DNA from: Opitutaceae bacterium | Lineage (GTDB): Bacteria > Verrucomicrobiota > Verrucomicrobiia > Opitutales > Opitutaceae | DNA: 64,000 nucleotides | Direction: 5' to 3' | NCBI GenBank assembly: GCA_016794785.1 | Contig: JAEUHC010000019.1 | Span: forward strand, 434,001 to 498,000 | Shown: piece after piece, positions 27,051-35,716 of the stretch | Numbering within the stretch: the first letter of the stretch is position 1 | Layout: each line of letters begins with the position of its first letter | Program-made: the position numbers and the translations under genes | Notes under the pieces: model-generated | The model's input: only the letters and a program-made list of their open reading frames with translations | What the model was told of the DNA's origin: nothing | Databases searched by the model: none

Positions 27051-27821
27051 GTGAAACTCCGCCTCGCCTTTCTCCTGCTCGCCTCGGCGCTCGGGTTGCG
27101 CGCCGCCGATGGATTGCCGGTGTTCAACGCCGTTTTGACGATGGGTCGCGAAAGCCAGTTCGTGCTCGTCGATGCCAGCGGCAGGACGAGCGGCTTCCTC
27201 AAGCTCGGGCAATCGTTCGCGGGCTGCACGCTCAAGGCCTACGAGGCCAAGACCGGCGTGCTCGAGGTGGAGCGCGACGGAAAACCCGTGCGCCTCACGC
27301 TCGTGGCCGAGGCCGCGGTGAAGCACGCCGACGCCGCCCCGGCGCGCGCGACCTTGGCGGACGCGACGGCGGTCCTGGACGCGATGAACTTCGAGCAGAT
27401 GATGGAGAAAACCATGGCCGGCGTGCGCAAGCAGCAGGTCGCCATGGTCGATCGAATGATGGGCCAGATGCTGCCCCCGGGCGCGGATCGCGACGCGGTG
27501 ATGGACCTCCAAAAACGCATGATCGAGGAGATCATGTCGGCCATGAATTACGCGGAGATGAAGGGCGACATGGCCAAGGTTTACAGCGATGTCTTCACCA
27601 AGGATCAGCTCGCCGCGCTGGGGACCTTCTACCAATCACCCGCCGGGCAGGCGATGTCCGAAAAACAGCCTGAGATCACGGAAAAGCTGAACGCGCTGAT
27701 GATGCCGCGCATGATGGCCGCGATCCCGAAGGTGCAGCAGATGGCGAAGGATTTTGCCCTTGAGCAAAAGTTGCGGCGGGACGCGGCCGCCAAGGCGCCG
27801 GCCCCTACGCCGAAGCAGTAA
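27051..27821 (+). CDS. Exported DUF2059-domain protein
   Basis: 256 residues. A signal peptide (KLRLAFLLLASALGLRAADG) is followed by a small beta-rich region (about 25-85), then an alpha-helical DUF2059 C-terminal domain with MIEEIMSAMNYAEMKGDMAKVYSDVFTKDQLAALGTFYQSPAGQAM. Methionine content is high in the helical part. The function of DUF2059 is not established. The GTG at 27051 is used because it sits exactly before the signal peptide; the open frame upstream is antisense-like filler. Confidence 0.78.
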   Translation: MKLRLAFLLLASALGLRAADGLPVFNAVLTMGRESQFVLVDASGRTSGFLKLGQSFAGCTLKAYEAKTGVLEVERDGKPVRLTLVAEAAVKHADAAPARATLADATAVLDAMNFEQMMEKTMAGVRKQQVAMVDRMMGQMLPPGADRDAVMDLQKRMIEEIMSAMNYAEMKGDMAKVYSDVFTKDQLAALGTFYQSPAGQAMSEKQPEITEKLNALMMPRMMAAIPKVQQMAKDFALEQKLRRDAAAKAPAPTPKQ

Positions 27822-27824
27822 ACG

Positions 27825-28595
27825 CTATCCCTGGGCCAGCGCCGCGACGACGGCGGCGTGCAGCTCGGGCGTGGTGGCGGCGATGGTGGACTGAGCGGGA
27901 TAGGCCGCTCCGCCCTGCCAGTCGGTGATCACGCCGCCAGCGCCGCGCACGATGGGCACGAGCGCGGCGATGTCCCAGGGGTTCATGATCGGATCGAGGC
28001 AGATATCGGCGTAGCCGCTTGCGAGGAGCAGGTAGCCATAGCAATCGGCCCACGTGCGCACGAGGCGGGCGCGGCCGAGCAGGCGATCGCAGGCGGGACC
28101 GTTTTGATATTTGGCGAGGTTGAGCGTGTCGCTCGTGAGCAGCGTGGCGTCCTCCACGCGCGTCGTGGGACGGCAGTGGACACGCACGCCGTCGAGGGTG
28201 GTGGTGGTGCCGTCGCCGATCATGAGCTGGCGCAGCACGGGCTGGTGGATGCAGCCGAGCACGGGCTGGCCGCGGTGCAGCAGTGCGATGAGCGTGCCCC
28301 AGAGCGGCAGGCCCGTGATGAAGGCCTTGGTGCCATCGATCGGATCAAGGACCCAGACCCATTCGGCCTCGGCGCGCTCGTTGCCAAATTCCTCCCCGAT
28401 GATGCCGTGAGTGGGAAACTTGGCTGTGATGAGCGCGCGCATCAGCTCCTCGGCGCCCCGATCGGCGAGAGTGACGGGCGAGGCGTCGGCCTTGGTGTCA
28501 ACCGCGAGGCCGGGCCGGCGGTAGTGCGGCCGGATGAAGTCCCCGCTTTCGCGGGCGAGCTCGATCAGGAACGTGCGGTAGGGCGACAAATCCAT
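27825..28595 (-). CDS. hisN: Inositol-monophosphatase-family histidinol-phosphatase
   Basis: 256 residues of the IMPase fold. Metal-site motifs GEEFG (residues 67-71), DPIDGTKAF (D84, D87, T89) and NPWDIAALVPIVRGAGG are complete. WADCYGYLLLASGYAD and the PLWGTLIALLHRG segment are typical of the HisN-type histidinol-phosphatase subgroup rather than of inositol phosphatases. It would catalyse the dephosphorylation of L-histidinol phosphate; no other his gene is present here, so the substrate is inferred from family resemblance. Ends three bases from the DUF2059 stop (convergent). Confidence 0.82.
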   Translation of the reverse strand: MDLSPYRTFLIELARESGDFIRPHYRRPGLAVDTKADASPVTLADRGAEELMRALITAKFPTHGIIGEEFGNERAEAEWVWVLDPIDGTKAFITGLPLWGTLIALLHRGQPVLGCIHQPVLRQLMIGDGTTTTLDGVRVHCRPTTRVEDATLLTSDTLNLAKYQNGPACDRLLGRARLVRTWADCYGYLLLASGYADICLDPIMNPWDIAALVPIVRGAGGVITDWQGGAAYPAQSTIAATTPELHAAVVAALAQG

Positions 28596-28713
28596 AAAGG
28601 GACCAAGGGACTAAAAGACCAAGGGGCCAAGGGACCAAGGACCAAAAATGCGTGTGTCGCTGCGAAGGTTTTGTCCCTTGGTCTTTTGGTCCTTTGGTCT
28701 TTTGGTCCTTTGC
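28596..28713. repeat. Inverted array of GGACCAA / TTGGTCC-type units
   Basis: 28598-28648 consists of repeated (G)GGACCAAG/AAAGACCAAGG units and 28671-28712 of their complements (CTTTTGGTC units). Together they form a long, imperfect inverted repeat occupying the whole gap between divergent hisN and the exonuclease gene. It reaches to within a few bases of both starts, so any promoters must lie in or next to it. Confidence 0.6.
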
Positions 28714-28714
28714 A

Positions 28715-29380
28715 ATGTCCTGGACCGACCAACCGATCTTCTTTGTCGATTTCGAGGGGAGCCGTGCGTCGGGGATTTTGGAGTTCGGTGTCGTCGAGGT
28801 CTTGCGCGGGCAGATTGTCTCGGCTCGCACACGGTTGTGTCGCGCCACGGGCGGCGTGCGGGAGGAGGACGCGGCGGTGCATGGGCTGCGTGAGGCGGAG
28901 CTGGCGGCGCACGCGCCGTTTGCGGAGGAGTGGATGTATTTCTCCAGCCTGCGCGAACTCGGGCCGCTCGCCGCGCACTATGCGGGCGTGGAGAATTCGC
29001 TGCTCAAGTCAGTGTGGCCCTATCCGCGGGGCGTGCCGGACTTTGCCCGGCCGGGCGCGCGGATCGCGGACTGGGGGCCATGGATCGACACGGCGCGGCT
29101 CTACGCTCAGCTGCTGCCGCATTTTGACTCGGGCCGGCTCGAATCACTCGTCGCCGCCGTGGGCTTGCAGGCCCAGCTTGATCAGGTCGCGGCGGCCTAC
29201 TGCCCGGCGGAGCGCCGCCGCTATCACGCGGCGCTCTACGATGCCCTCGCGGGCGCGCTGCTCCTCGCCGCGCTCGCCCGCGCCCCGCAGATCGCCGGGC
29301 TCTCGACGATGCAACTGCTCGCCCTCAGCACACTCGATCCGGAGAAGCGCGCGGCGCTGCAGCAGCGGGAATTGTTTTGA
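28715..29380 (+). CDS. DnaQ-fold 3'-5' exonuclease-like protein
   Basis: 221 residues. The N-terminal FVDFEGS carries the DxE motif of exonuclease motif I (D12, E14), a variant central region has WIDTARL (motif II-like Asp), and the C-terminal RRRYHAALYDALAGALLLAAL resembles the HxAxxDA motif III with H and D. This points to a DEDDh RNase T/DnaQ-type nuclease acting on DNA or RNA ends. Start ATG 28715; it lies directly after the inverted repeat. Confidence 0.75.
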   Translation: MSWTDQPIFFVDFEGSRASGILEFGVVEVLRGQIVSARTRLCRATGGVREEDAAVHGLREAELAAHAPFAEEWMYFSSLRELGPLAAHYAGVENSLLKSVWPYPRGVPDFARPGARIADWGPWIDTARLYAQLLPHFDSGRLESLVAAVGLQAQLDQVAAAYCPAERRRYHAALYDALAGALLLAALARAPQIAGLSTMQLLALSTLDPEKRAALQQRELF

Positions 29381-29390
29381 GCGGGAGATG

Positions 29391-29466
29391 CTGTAGGCGG
29401 GGTGCCCTCACCCCGCGGCGGAAGGGACCGGAAAGCAAATGCGGGGTGAGGGCACCCCGCCTACAG
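29391..29466. repeat. Perfect inverted repeat, 26-bp arms
   Basis: Arms 29391-29416 and 29441-29466 are exact reverse complements of 26 bases, with a 24-base spacer; each arm itself contains GGGGTG..CACCCC pairing. It fills the gap between the convergent exonuclease and TatD genes. No T-tract follows on either strand, so this looks like a dispersed repeat that may also act as a transcription barrier. Confidence 0.8.
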
Positions 29467-29471
29467 CTGTT

Positions 29472-30308
29472 TCAGCCGAATAGCCGCGCGAAATTCCGCG
29501 CAACCTGCGCGGTGAGCTCCGCCAGCGGCACGCGACGGATCGCGGCGAGCCCGACGTAGGCGGCGGCGAGGTTGCCGGGATGGTTGACGCGCGTGCCGTC
29601 GGCGAGAGCGGGCAGGGTGTGGGTTTCGAGATCAGCGGGCAGGGCCATCGCGGGCGCGTCGGTCTCAACCAGCAGGCGGTCGCCGGGGATCGCGGCGAAG
29701 ACTGCGCGTTTTGCGGCATGACGGGCGGCGAGGAACCCGCCGTTGAAGGAAAAATACGCGCCCAGCGCGGCGAACTCCGCGACCATCTCGGCGGGGCCGC
29801 CGTAGGCGTGGAGCAAGAAGCCGCGCGCGGGGCGCGGCGTTGCGCGCAATGTCTCCATCAGCGCGCCCCAGGCTTCGAGACAATGGAGGGTGGCGGGGAG
29901 ATTGCGCTCGGCGGCGAGCGACAGCTGCCAGACAAACGCCTCGGTCTGCTCGGCGAGCGGGGCACGGCGCAGGCCCGCGAGGCGCGGATCGTCGGGCCGG
30001 GCGCGTTCAAGGATCCAGCGGTCGAGACCGATCTCGCCGACGGCGCCGCGGGGATTGGCGTCGAGCGTGCGGACGAGCGCGGCCCGCCACGCGGGGGTGG
30101 CGTTGCCGACGTCCCACGGGTGCAGGCCGTAACTGGGCCGAACCCAGGCGTGCGCTGCAGCGAGGGCGGTGACCTCGGGCCAGTCGGTTTCGCAGGTGCC
30201 GTTGACGACCGCGCCTGCGACCGGCAGCCGTTCCAAATCAGCCGCGATCGTGGCGAGGTGCGGCGCCAGCCAGGCGTCGTGCAGATGGTTGTGGGCGTCG
30301 TGGAGCAC
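29472..30308 (-). CDS. TatD-family metal-dependent hydrolase
   Basis: 278 residues from a GTG at 30306-30308. TatD features in order: HDAHNHLHD (HxH metal ligands, H6 and H8), YGLHPW, AVGEIGLD (glutamate ligand), LPATLHC, LLHAYGGP and RLLVETDAP. Family enzymes are 3'-5' DNases or other phosphohydrolases; a specific role is not evident. The GTG lies two bases after the stop of the SufE gene, so translation is probably coupled. Confidence 0.85.
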   Translation of the reverse strand: MLHDAHNHLHDAWLAPHLATIAADLERLPVAGAVVNGTCETDWPEVTALAAAHAWVRPSYGLHPWDVGNATPAWRAALVRTLDANPRGAVGEIGLDRWILERARPDDPRLAGLRRAPLAEQTEAFVWQLSLAAERNLPATLHCLEAWGALMETLRATPRPARGFLLHAYGGPAEMVAEFAALGAYFSFNGGFLAARHAAKRAVFAAIPGDRLLVETDAPAMALPADLETHTLPALADGTRVNHPGNLAAAYVGLAAIRRVPLAELTAQVARNFARLFG

Positions 30309-30310
30309 GG

Positions 30311-30721
30311 TCAGGCGGCGCGGCGGGCGAAGGCGCGAATGGTCTCGCGCACGGCGGCGAGCCCGTTGCGCCGCGTGGGCGAAAGATCGCGGGCCACGCC
30401 CAGGGTCTCGAGCGGATCGGCGTCGGTGGCGGCGATCTCGGCGGCGGGGGCGTCGCTGAAGAATTCGCAGACAAAGGTCACGAGCCCGCGCACAAGAGGC
30501 GACTCGGCGTCGCCGCGGAAGTGGCATCGCCCATCGCGCAGCTCGCCCACCAACCAGACGACGGAGACGCAGCCGGCCACGCGGTGTGCGTCCGTGCGAT
30601 CAGCCGCGGGCAGCTGTGCGTGCCGCCGCGCCTGATCGACCACGGCGCTGAGTTTTTCCTGCGCATCGGGCAGCACCGAAAAATCGTCGGCCAGACGATG
30701 TAATTTTTCGGTCAGGATCAT
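30311..30721 (-). CDS. sufE: SufE-like cysteine desulfurase activator
   Basis: 136 residues of the SufE fold. The persulfide-accepting cysteine is C51 in RVAGCVSVVWL, and the C-terminal DPLETLGVARDLSPTRRNGLAAVRETIRAFA block is diagnostic. It accepts sulfur from a SufS-type desulfurase and passes it to the Fe-S scaffold. No suf operon is in the window. The ATG at 30721 (MILTEKLHRL) is used rather than a longer frame. Confidence 0.88.
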   Translation of the reverse strand: MILTEKLHRLADDFSVLPDAQEKLSAVVDQARRHAQLPAADRTDAHRVAGCVSVVWLVGELRDGRCHFRGDAESPLVRGLVTFVCEFFSDAPAAEIAATDADPLETLGVARDLSPTRRNGLAAVRETIRAFARRAA

Positions 30722-30817
30722 GATGCGAAATTGTCCTACCATGAGGGTGCGGCAAGTCCCCTCCCTTGGGAATTTCAGCCGTGCTCATTCGGACCGTTAG
30801 AACAGGCAAATCCCGCT

Positions 30818-31255
30818 ATGCGCGAAAACGTTTTGATTCCTCTGCCCGGCTTCCGCCTCCCCGAAGACTACCCGTGGCGGGCAGGCTTGGTCGAGGCGGT
30901 GGATCAGCAGCTGCGCCGGTTGCGCGCGACGGGCCACTACTCGCCCCCGCGCTTCTTCGGCTACTTCTTCCAAGGCGGCATCCCGACGGGCGTGGCGGGC
31001 AGCTGGACGGTGACACTCGACAACCGCCGCCCGGTGTCGCTGCTGCCGGGCCTGCTAGAACCTCTTACGCAGGGCAAATACAGCATCGCGAGCGAGCGCC
31101 CCGACAAGACGCCGGACTTCGTGCTGGTGCATGACCGCCGCGATGGCGCGTGCTGGCTGTGGACGTTCAAGGATGGCCTGCGCTTCATCGAGTCCCTGGA
31201 CCCGGTGAGCGGCGGGCTCGACGACGCCGAGGCCTCGAAGCTGCTCGGGCCCTGA
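30818..31255 (+). CDS. Conserved-looking hypothetical protein
   Basis: 145 residues, family not recognised. No signal peptide or membrane span; rich in aromatic residues, with RFFGYFFQGGIP, GSWTVTLDNRRPVSLLPGLL and ACWLWTFKDGLRFIESLDP. Normal codon use, a clean ATG and a terminator after it support a real gene. Divergent from sufE. Confidence 0.65.
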   Translation: MRENVLIPLPGFRLPEDYPWRAGLVEAVDQQLRRLRATGHYSPPRFFGYFFQGGIPTGVAGSWTVTLDNRRPVSLLPGLLEPLTQGKYSIASERPDKTPDFVLVHDRRDGACWLWTFKDGLRFIESLDPVSGGLDDAEASKLLGP

Positions 31256-31301
31256 GCCTGATCGCGGTTCGGCGGCCAAGGCCGAAATTCAGAAAAGAAA
31301 A

Positions 31302-31332
31302 AGGCCGGCTCGTAGAGCCGGCCTGAATTTTT
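31302..31332. terminator. Bidirectional intrinsic terminator
   Basis: AGGCCGGCT (31302-31310) and AGCCGGCCT (31316-31324) with loop CGTAG. Plus side is followed by GAATTTTTT, minus side by TTTTTCTTTTC, so it serves both the hypothetical gene at 30818 and the cytochrome gene ending at 31366. Confidence 0.85.
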
Positions 31333-31365
31333 TGGTTGAGCCACCGCGCGCGGAGCGCGGGTGAA

Positions 31366-33981
31366 TCAATTGTAGAAAATCGCCTCGTTGCTCTGGAAGA
31401 GCGCGTGGGCGAGCTTCGTCCAGGCGTCGAGCGGGGTCGAGGAATCGTAAACGCCGCCGACCTGGGTGTTGAAGCGGCCTTGCTGTTTCTTGGCGTTCAT
31501 GGCGGCCATCTCGGCGGCCTTGGCCTTCTTCGCCGCACGGGCAGCCTCACGGGGATCGGGCTGGGCGGCGACGGGTTTGTCGCCCGGGAGCACGATGTTT
31601 GTGCCGCCGGGGTTGGACTTCACGTATTTGAGGCCGAGGTCGACCTCCAGCCGCGTGGGCCAGCGCTGGAAGATGGCGAGGTAGAGCAGGACGACGCGGT
31701 CCTGATCATTCTGGGCATCGGCAAAGGCAGGACGCGCGACCAGTTTCCGCGCGGTCTCGATGACCATCGGGCTGTTCATGAGAAACAGGGCCTGCTGCGG
31801 GACGAGCGTCTCGTAGCGGCGGCCGGAGGGGACATCAGGGCTGGGGAAATCGAACTGGGTGAGCAGCTCGGGCGGATTGGTGCGATCGATCATCGTGTAG
31901 ATCGCGCGGCGTTTGGCGAAATCCTCGCTGCTGATCGGGACGGGCCGGCCGCCGTAGGTGAGATCGAGGTTGCCCGTGATGGCGAGGAGGGAGTCGTGGA
32001 CTTCCTCGAAATCCATCCGGCGCAGATTATAGCGCCAGAGGAGTTTGTTGTTCGGATCCTTTTCCGCGTAGGCCGGGTTGTTGGCGCTGCTCTGCTGATA
32101 GGCGGCGCTGAGGACGATCTTGCGGTGGAGATCCTTGATGGACCATTTGTTTTCCACAAAAGTGGCGGCGAGCCAGTCGAGCAGCTCGGGGTGCGTGGGC
32201 ACCGAGGACATGTTGCCGAGATCGTCCGGCGTGTCGATGAAACCGACGCCCCAGTGCTGTTGCCACATGCGGTTCACGAAGACACGGGCCGTGAGCGGGT
32301 TCTTGGGGTCGGCGATGGCCTTGGCCAGTTCCCAGCGGCCGGAGCCTTCGTGCCATTCAGGGCGTTTCTTCGGATCAGGGGAGAGGGCCTCGAGGAAACG
32401 GCGGGGGACGATTTCGCCGCGGTTGCCGGCTTCGCCGCGGATGAGGACCGGATAGTCGCGCGATTTGGCGTTGGGCGTGACGCGGGCGACGTCGTAGAGG
32501 GCGTTGGCGCGGGCGGGGGCGCCCGGATGTTTCATCTCGAGGTCGGCGATGTCGCGGGAGAGTTCGCGTTCGTCGCGCTGGAGGGCGCGCTGCTGCTCGC
32601 GGCGGCTGGCGTCCATGGGGGCGGCTGCGGCCTTGCCCTTGCCTTTGGCGAGGAAGGTGCGGCGGAATTCCTGCTGACGGGCGTTGAGTTCGATGCGGCG
32701 CTTTTCCAGCTCGGCCGCCTTGGTCACGTATTCGAGCAGTTCCGGGGTCTGCGGGACCTTGGTGGCGATGGTCGGCAGCTCGGCCGGCGGGAGGCTGTTG
32801 GCGAAGACGCCGTAGAGGGAATAATAGTCCTTGGTCGGGATCGGATCAAATTTGTGGTCGTGGCAGCGGGCGCAGGAAACGGTGAGCCCGAGGAAGGCCT
32901 TGGTCGTGACGTCGATTTGATCGCCGATGATGTCGTCGCGGCGGCCGTTGAACTGGTTGCCGAGGGTGAGGAAGCCTTGGGCGGCGGTCCACGAACGGTT
33001 TTCGGGCTGGTTGATTTTCTTGTCCTTGGCCTGCTTCTCCAGGACCTGATCGACGCGATCGCCGGCGATTTGGGCGATGATGAACTGGTCGTAGGGGAGG
33101 TCGGCGTTGAAGGCATTGATCACCCAGTCGCGGTAGGTCCAAGCGTGGACGTAGCGGTTGTCCTCCTGGCCGCGGGCGTCGCCCTTGGTGTCGGAGTAGC
33201 GCGCGACATCGAGCCAATAGCGGGCCCAGTGCTCGCCGTATTGCGGGCGGGCGAGGAGCTTGTCGACGAGCTTGGCGTAGGCGTCGGGCGAGGTGTCCTT
33301 GGTGAAGGCGATCACTTCGGCCGGGTGCGGGGGCAGTCCGATGAGATCGAAATAGAGGCGACGGATGAGCGTGGCCTTTTCGGCGGGAGCGTTGGGCACC
33401 ATGCCGTTGGCCTCGAGCTTCGCGAGGACGAAGTTGTCGACGGGGTTCTGCACCCACGCATTGTTCTGCACTTCGGGGATGGCGGGCTTCTTCACCGGCT
33501 GGAAAGCCCAGTGGTTCTTGCCAACGCCGGCATAGACGCCCTTGGCGGCGAGCGTGCGCGGATCGGGGGCGCCGCGGCGGACCCACTCGGTGAGGTCGGC
33601 GATCTGTTCGTCGGAGAGTTTCTCGCCCTTGGGGGGCATCTGGAGGTCCTCATCCTTGTAGCGGACCGCTTGGATGAGGAGGGATTGGTCGGGCTTGCCG
33701 GGCACGATGGCGGCGCCGGTGTTGCCGCCTTGCAGCAGCGCCTCGCGTGAATCGAGCAGGAGCCCGCCGCGGACCTTGTCGCCGGACTTGCTGTGGCAGT
33801 TGTAGCAGTGGTTCGCGAGGATCGGGCGGATCTTGTTCTCGAAAAACTGGAGATCTGTGGCGGAGATCTTTGGGACGACCGGGTGGTTGCCCGGCATATC
33901 CGCGGCGCGGAGCAGGGCGGGGAGGACGCACGCGGCGATGAGGCCGAGGCGCAGCGCGAGGCGGGGTTGGGCGGGCTTCAT
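31366..33981 (-). CDS. Planctomycetes-type cytochrome (PSCyt1-PSCyt2/DUF1549-PSD1/DUF1553)
   Basis: 871 residues, exported (signal peptide to RAADM). A heme c domain with CYNCH (C59, C62, H63) is the PSCyt1 part. DUF1549 follows, including YGEHWARYWLDVARYSDTKGD and a second CARCHDHKFDPI heme motif, then DUF1553 from ~residue 570 (NPLTARVFVNRMWQQHWGVGF, HPELLDWLA). This architecture is widespread in Planctomycetes and Verrucomicrobiota but has no proven reaction. The ATG at 33981 lies 11 bases after the stop of the DUF1501 gene, with which it almost always pairs. Confidence 0.9.
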   Translation of the reverse strand: MKPAQPRLALRLGLIAACVLPALLRAADMPGNHPVVPKISATDLQFFENKIRPILANHCYNCHSKSGDKVRGGLLLDSREALLQGGNTGAAIVPGKPDQSLLIQAVRYKDEDLQMPPKGEKLSDEQIADLTEWVRRGAPDPRTLAAKGVYAGVGKNHWAFQPVKKPAIPEVQNNAWVQNPVDNFVLAKLEANGMVPNAPAEKATLIRRLYFDLIGLPPHPAEVIAFTKDTSPDAYAKLVDKLLARPQYGEHWARYWLDVARYSDTKGDARGQEDNRYVHAWTYRDWVINAFNADLPYDQFIIAQIAGDRVDQVLEKQAKDKKINQPENRSWTAAQGFLTLGNQFNGRRDDIIGDQIDVTTKAFLGLTVSCARCHDHKFDPIPTKDYYSLYGVFANSLPPAELPTIATKVPQTPELLEYVTKAAELEKRRIELNARQQEFRRTFLAKGKGKAAAAPMDASRREQQRALQRDERELSRDIADLEMKHPGAPARANALYDVARVTPNAKSRDYPVLIRGEAGNRGEIVPRRFLEALSPDPKKRPEWHEGSGRWELAKAIADPKNPLTARVFVNRMWQQHWGVGFIDTPDDLGNMSSVPTHPELLDWLAATFVENKWSIKDLHRKIVLSAAYQQSSANNPAYAEKDPNNKLLWRYNLRRMDFEEVHDSLLAITGNLDLTYGGRPVPISSEDFAKRRAIYTMIDRTNPPELLTQFDFPSPDVPSGRRYETLVPQQALFLMNSPMVIETARKLVARPAFADAQNDQDRVVLLYLAIFQRWPTRLEVDLGLKYVKSNPGGTNIVLPGDKPVAAQPDPREAARAAKKAKAAEMAAMNAKKQQGRFNTQVGGVYDSSTPLDAWTKLAHALFQSNEAIFYN

Positions 33982-33992
33982 CGGCACGGGGT

Positions 33993-35462
33993 TCAGGTCA
34001 GAATGGGTTTGATGACGTTGCCCGCGACATCAGTGAGGCGGAAATCGCGGCCGTTGAAGCGATACGTGAGCTTGGTGTGATCCAGGCCCAGGCATTGGAG
34101 GATGGTGGCGTGGAGGTCGTGCGGGTGGACCTTGTCCTTCACCGCCGCCGCGCCGAATTCATCGGTCGAGCCGTAGGTGGTGCCGCCCTTCACTCCGCCG
34201 CCCGCCATGACGACGGAGAACGCACGGGCGTTGTGATCGCGGCCGGCCTTCTCGCTGTCGCTGCTGTTGCGATCGCGCGTGGGCTTGCGGCCGAATTCGC
34301 CGCCCCAGATGACGAGCGTCGAATCGAGCAGGCCGCGCTGCTTGAGATCGGCCAGGAGGGCGGCGAGCGGGCCGTCGATTTCGCCGGCCTTGGCGCGCAT
34401 GCGGGTCTCGATGTCCTGATGGTGATCCCAGCCGGTGTGCCAGACCTGCACGCAGCGCACGCCGCGCTCGATCAGGCGGCGGGCGATGAGGAGCTGCTTG
34501 CCCTGTTCGTTGCGGCCGCCGGCGGTGACGCCGTAGGCGGCGCGCACGGACTCGGGCTCCTTCATGATGTCGAAGGCGTCGAGGGACTCGGCCTGCATGC
34601 GGAAGGCGACCTCGAAGCTCTCGAGGCGGGTTTCGAGCGCGGCATCCTTTTGAAGATTCTGCGCGTGGAGCTCGTTAAGCTGGTGGACGAAGTCCAGCTG
34701 CCGGCGCTGCTCCTTGGCGTTCACGTAGGTGTTGCGGATATTCTGGATCATCTGCGGCACGGAGGGCGCCTGCGTGTTGATGCTCGTGCCCTGGAAGACG
34801 CCGGGGAGGAAGGCGGACTGGTAGTTGGCCGCGCCGCCGGGCGGGAGGCCGCCGCCGCGCAGGGCGATGAAACCGGGGAGATTCTGGTTCTCCGTGCCGA
34901 GGCCATAGACGAGCCAGGAGCCCATGCTGGGCTTGGCAATGCGGAGCGAGCCGGTGTTCATGAACACCGTGGCGACTTCGTGCGCCGGGATGTCGGTCCA
35001 CATCGAGCGGATGACGGCGAGGTCATCGGCGTGCGCGGCGGTCTTGGCGAAGACCTCGCTGACCTCGAGGCCGCTCTGGCCATATTGCGAAAACTTGAAC
35101 GGCGAGCCGAGGGCGAGCTCGCCACCGGGGATGCTCTTGCCATTCATGCGGACGAGGCCGGGCTTGGGGTCCCAGGTATCGATGTGCGACGGCGCGCCTT
35201 GGGCGAAGATGTGGATGACGGCCTTGGCCTTGCCGGGGAAGTGCGACGGACGGGGCGAGAGCGGGCCGGTGGGCACGGCTTTCGCAGCCGGGGCTGCGAC
35301 GAGATGGCTGGGGTCGAGCAGGCTGGAAAGGGATAGGGCGCCGAGGCCCATGCCCATGCGGCTCAGCATCTGGCGCCGGGTGAGGAAGTAGTCCGCCAAA
35401 TCGGTCGAGACGCCCGTGCAGTGGTGGTGATCGTGGCCAAGGATATCGTGAGGCGAGGACAT
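33993..35462 (-). CDS. DUF1501 sulfatase-like protein, Tat-exported
   Basis: 489 residues with an alkaline-phosphatase-superfamily fold (DUF1501). The N-terminus has a twin-arginine signal (LTRRQMLSRMGMGLGALSLSSLL; R29-R30). Metal-site-like segments include FAQGAPSHIDTWDPKPG, VWHTGWDHHQD, VIWGGEFGRKP and GRDHNARAFS. No cysteine/serine sulfatase signature is evident, so true sulfatase activity is doubtful. First gene of a two-gene unit with the PSD1 cytochrome. Confidence 0.9.
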   Translation of the reverse strand: MSSPHDILGHDHHHCTGVSTDLADYFLTRRQMLSRMGMGLGALSLSSLLDPSHLVAAPAAKAVPTGPLSPRPSHFPGKAKAVIHIFAQGAPSHIDTWDPKPGLVRMNGKSIPGGELALGSPFKFSQYGQSGLEVSEVFAKTAAHADDLAVIRSMWTDIPAHEVATVFMNTGSLRIAKPSMGSWLVYGLGTENQNLPGFIALRGGGLPPGGAANYQSAFLPGVFQGTSINTQAPSVPQMIQNIRNTYVNAKEQRRQLDFVHQLNELHAQNLQKDAALETRLESFEVAFRMQAESLDAFDIMKEPESVRAAYGVTAGGRNEQGKQLLIARRLIERGVRCVQVWHTGWDHHQDIETRMRAKAGEIDGPLAALLADLKQRGLLDSTLVIWGGEFGRKPTRDRNSSDSEKAGRDHNARAFSVVMAGGGVKGGTTYGSTDEFGAAAVKDKVHPHDLHATILQCLGLDHTKLTYRFNGRDFRLTDVAGNVIKPILT

Positions 35463-35716
35463 GGGATGGGAAAACAGTTATGGATTGGGCGACGCGGGGT
35501 AAGTTCGGCCGTGGAGACGCCGGACGGCTCAAGCGGTTTCAGGGGATTACGGGGTGCGGATGAAGCAAACGAGGGGTGGGCCGGATGGCAATGGTGATGC
35601 AGGCCGGCATGGTTCGGGCCGCATGATTAAACTTTAACATCGGCCGTAGCCGGGCCGGGCCAAATGGAAATGTGGCTTGGCGCGCTGGGGCGCAGGGGCT
35701 TGGCTCCGTCCGCCCC

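Noticed and set aside
28596..28713. CRISPR-like array
   Set aside because: Units are short, degenerate and inverted rather than direct repeats with uniform unique spacers; no cas gene is present.
31336..33750. Long plus-strand frame opposite the PSD1 cytochrome
   Set aside because: No domain is visible; the minus frame has two heme motifs and DUF1549/DUF1553 blocks.
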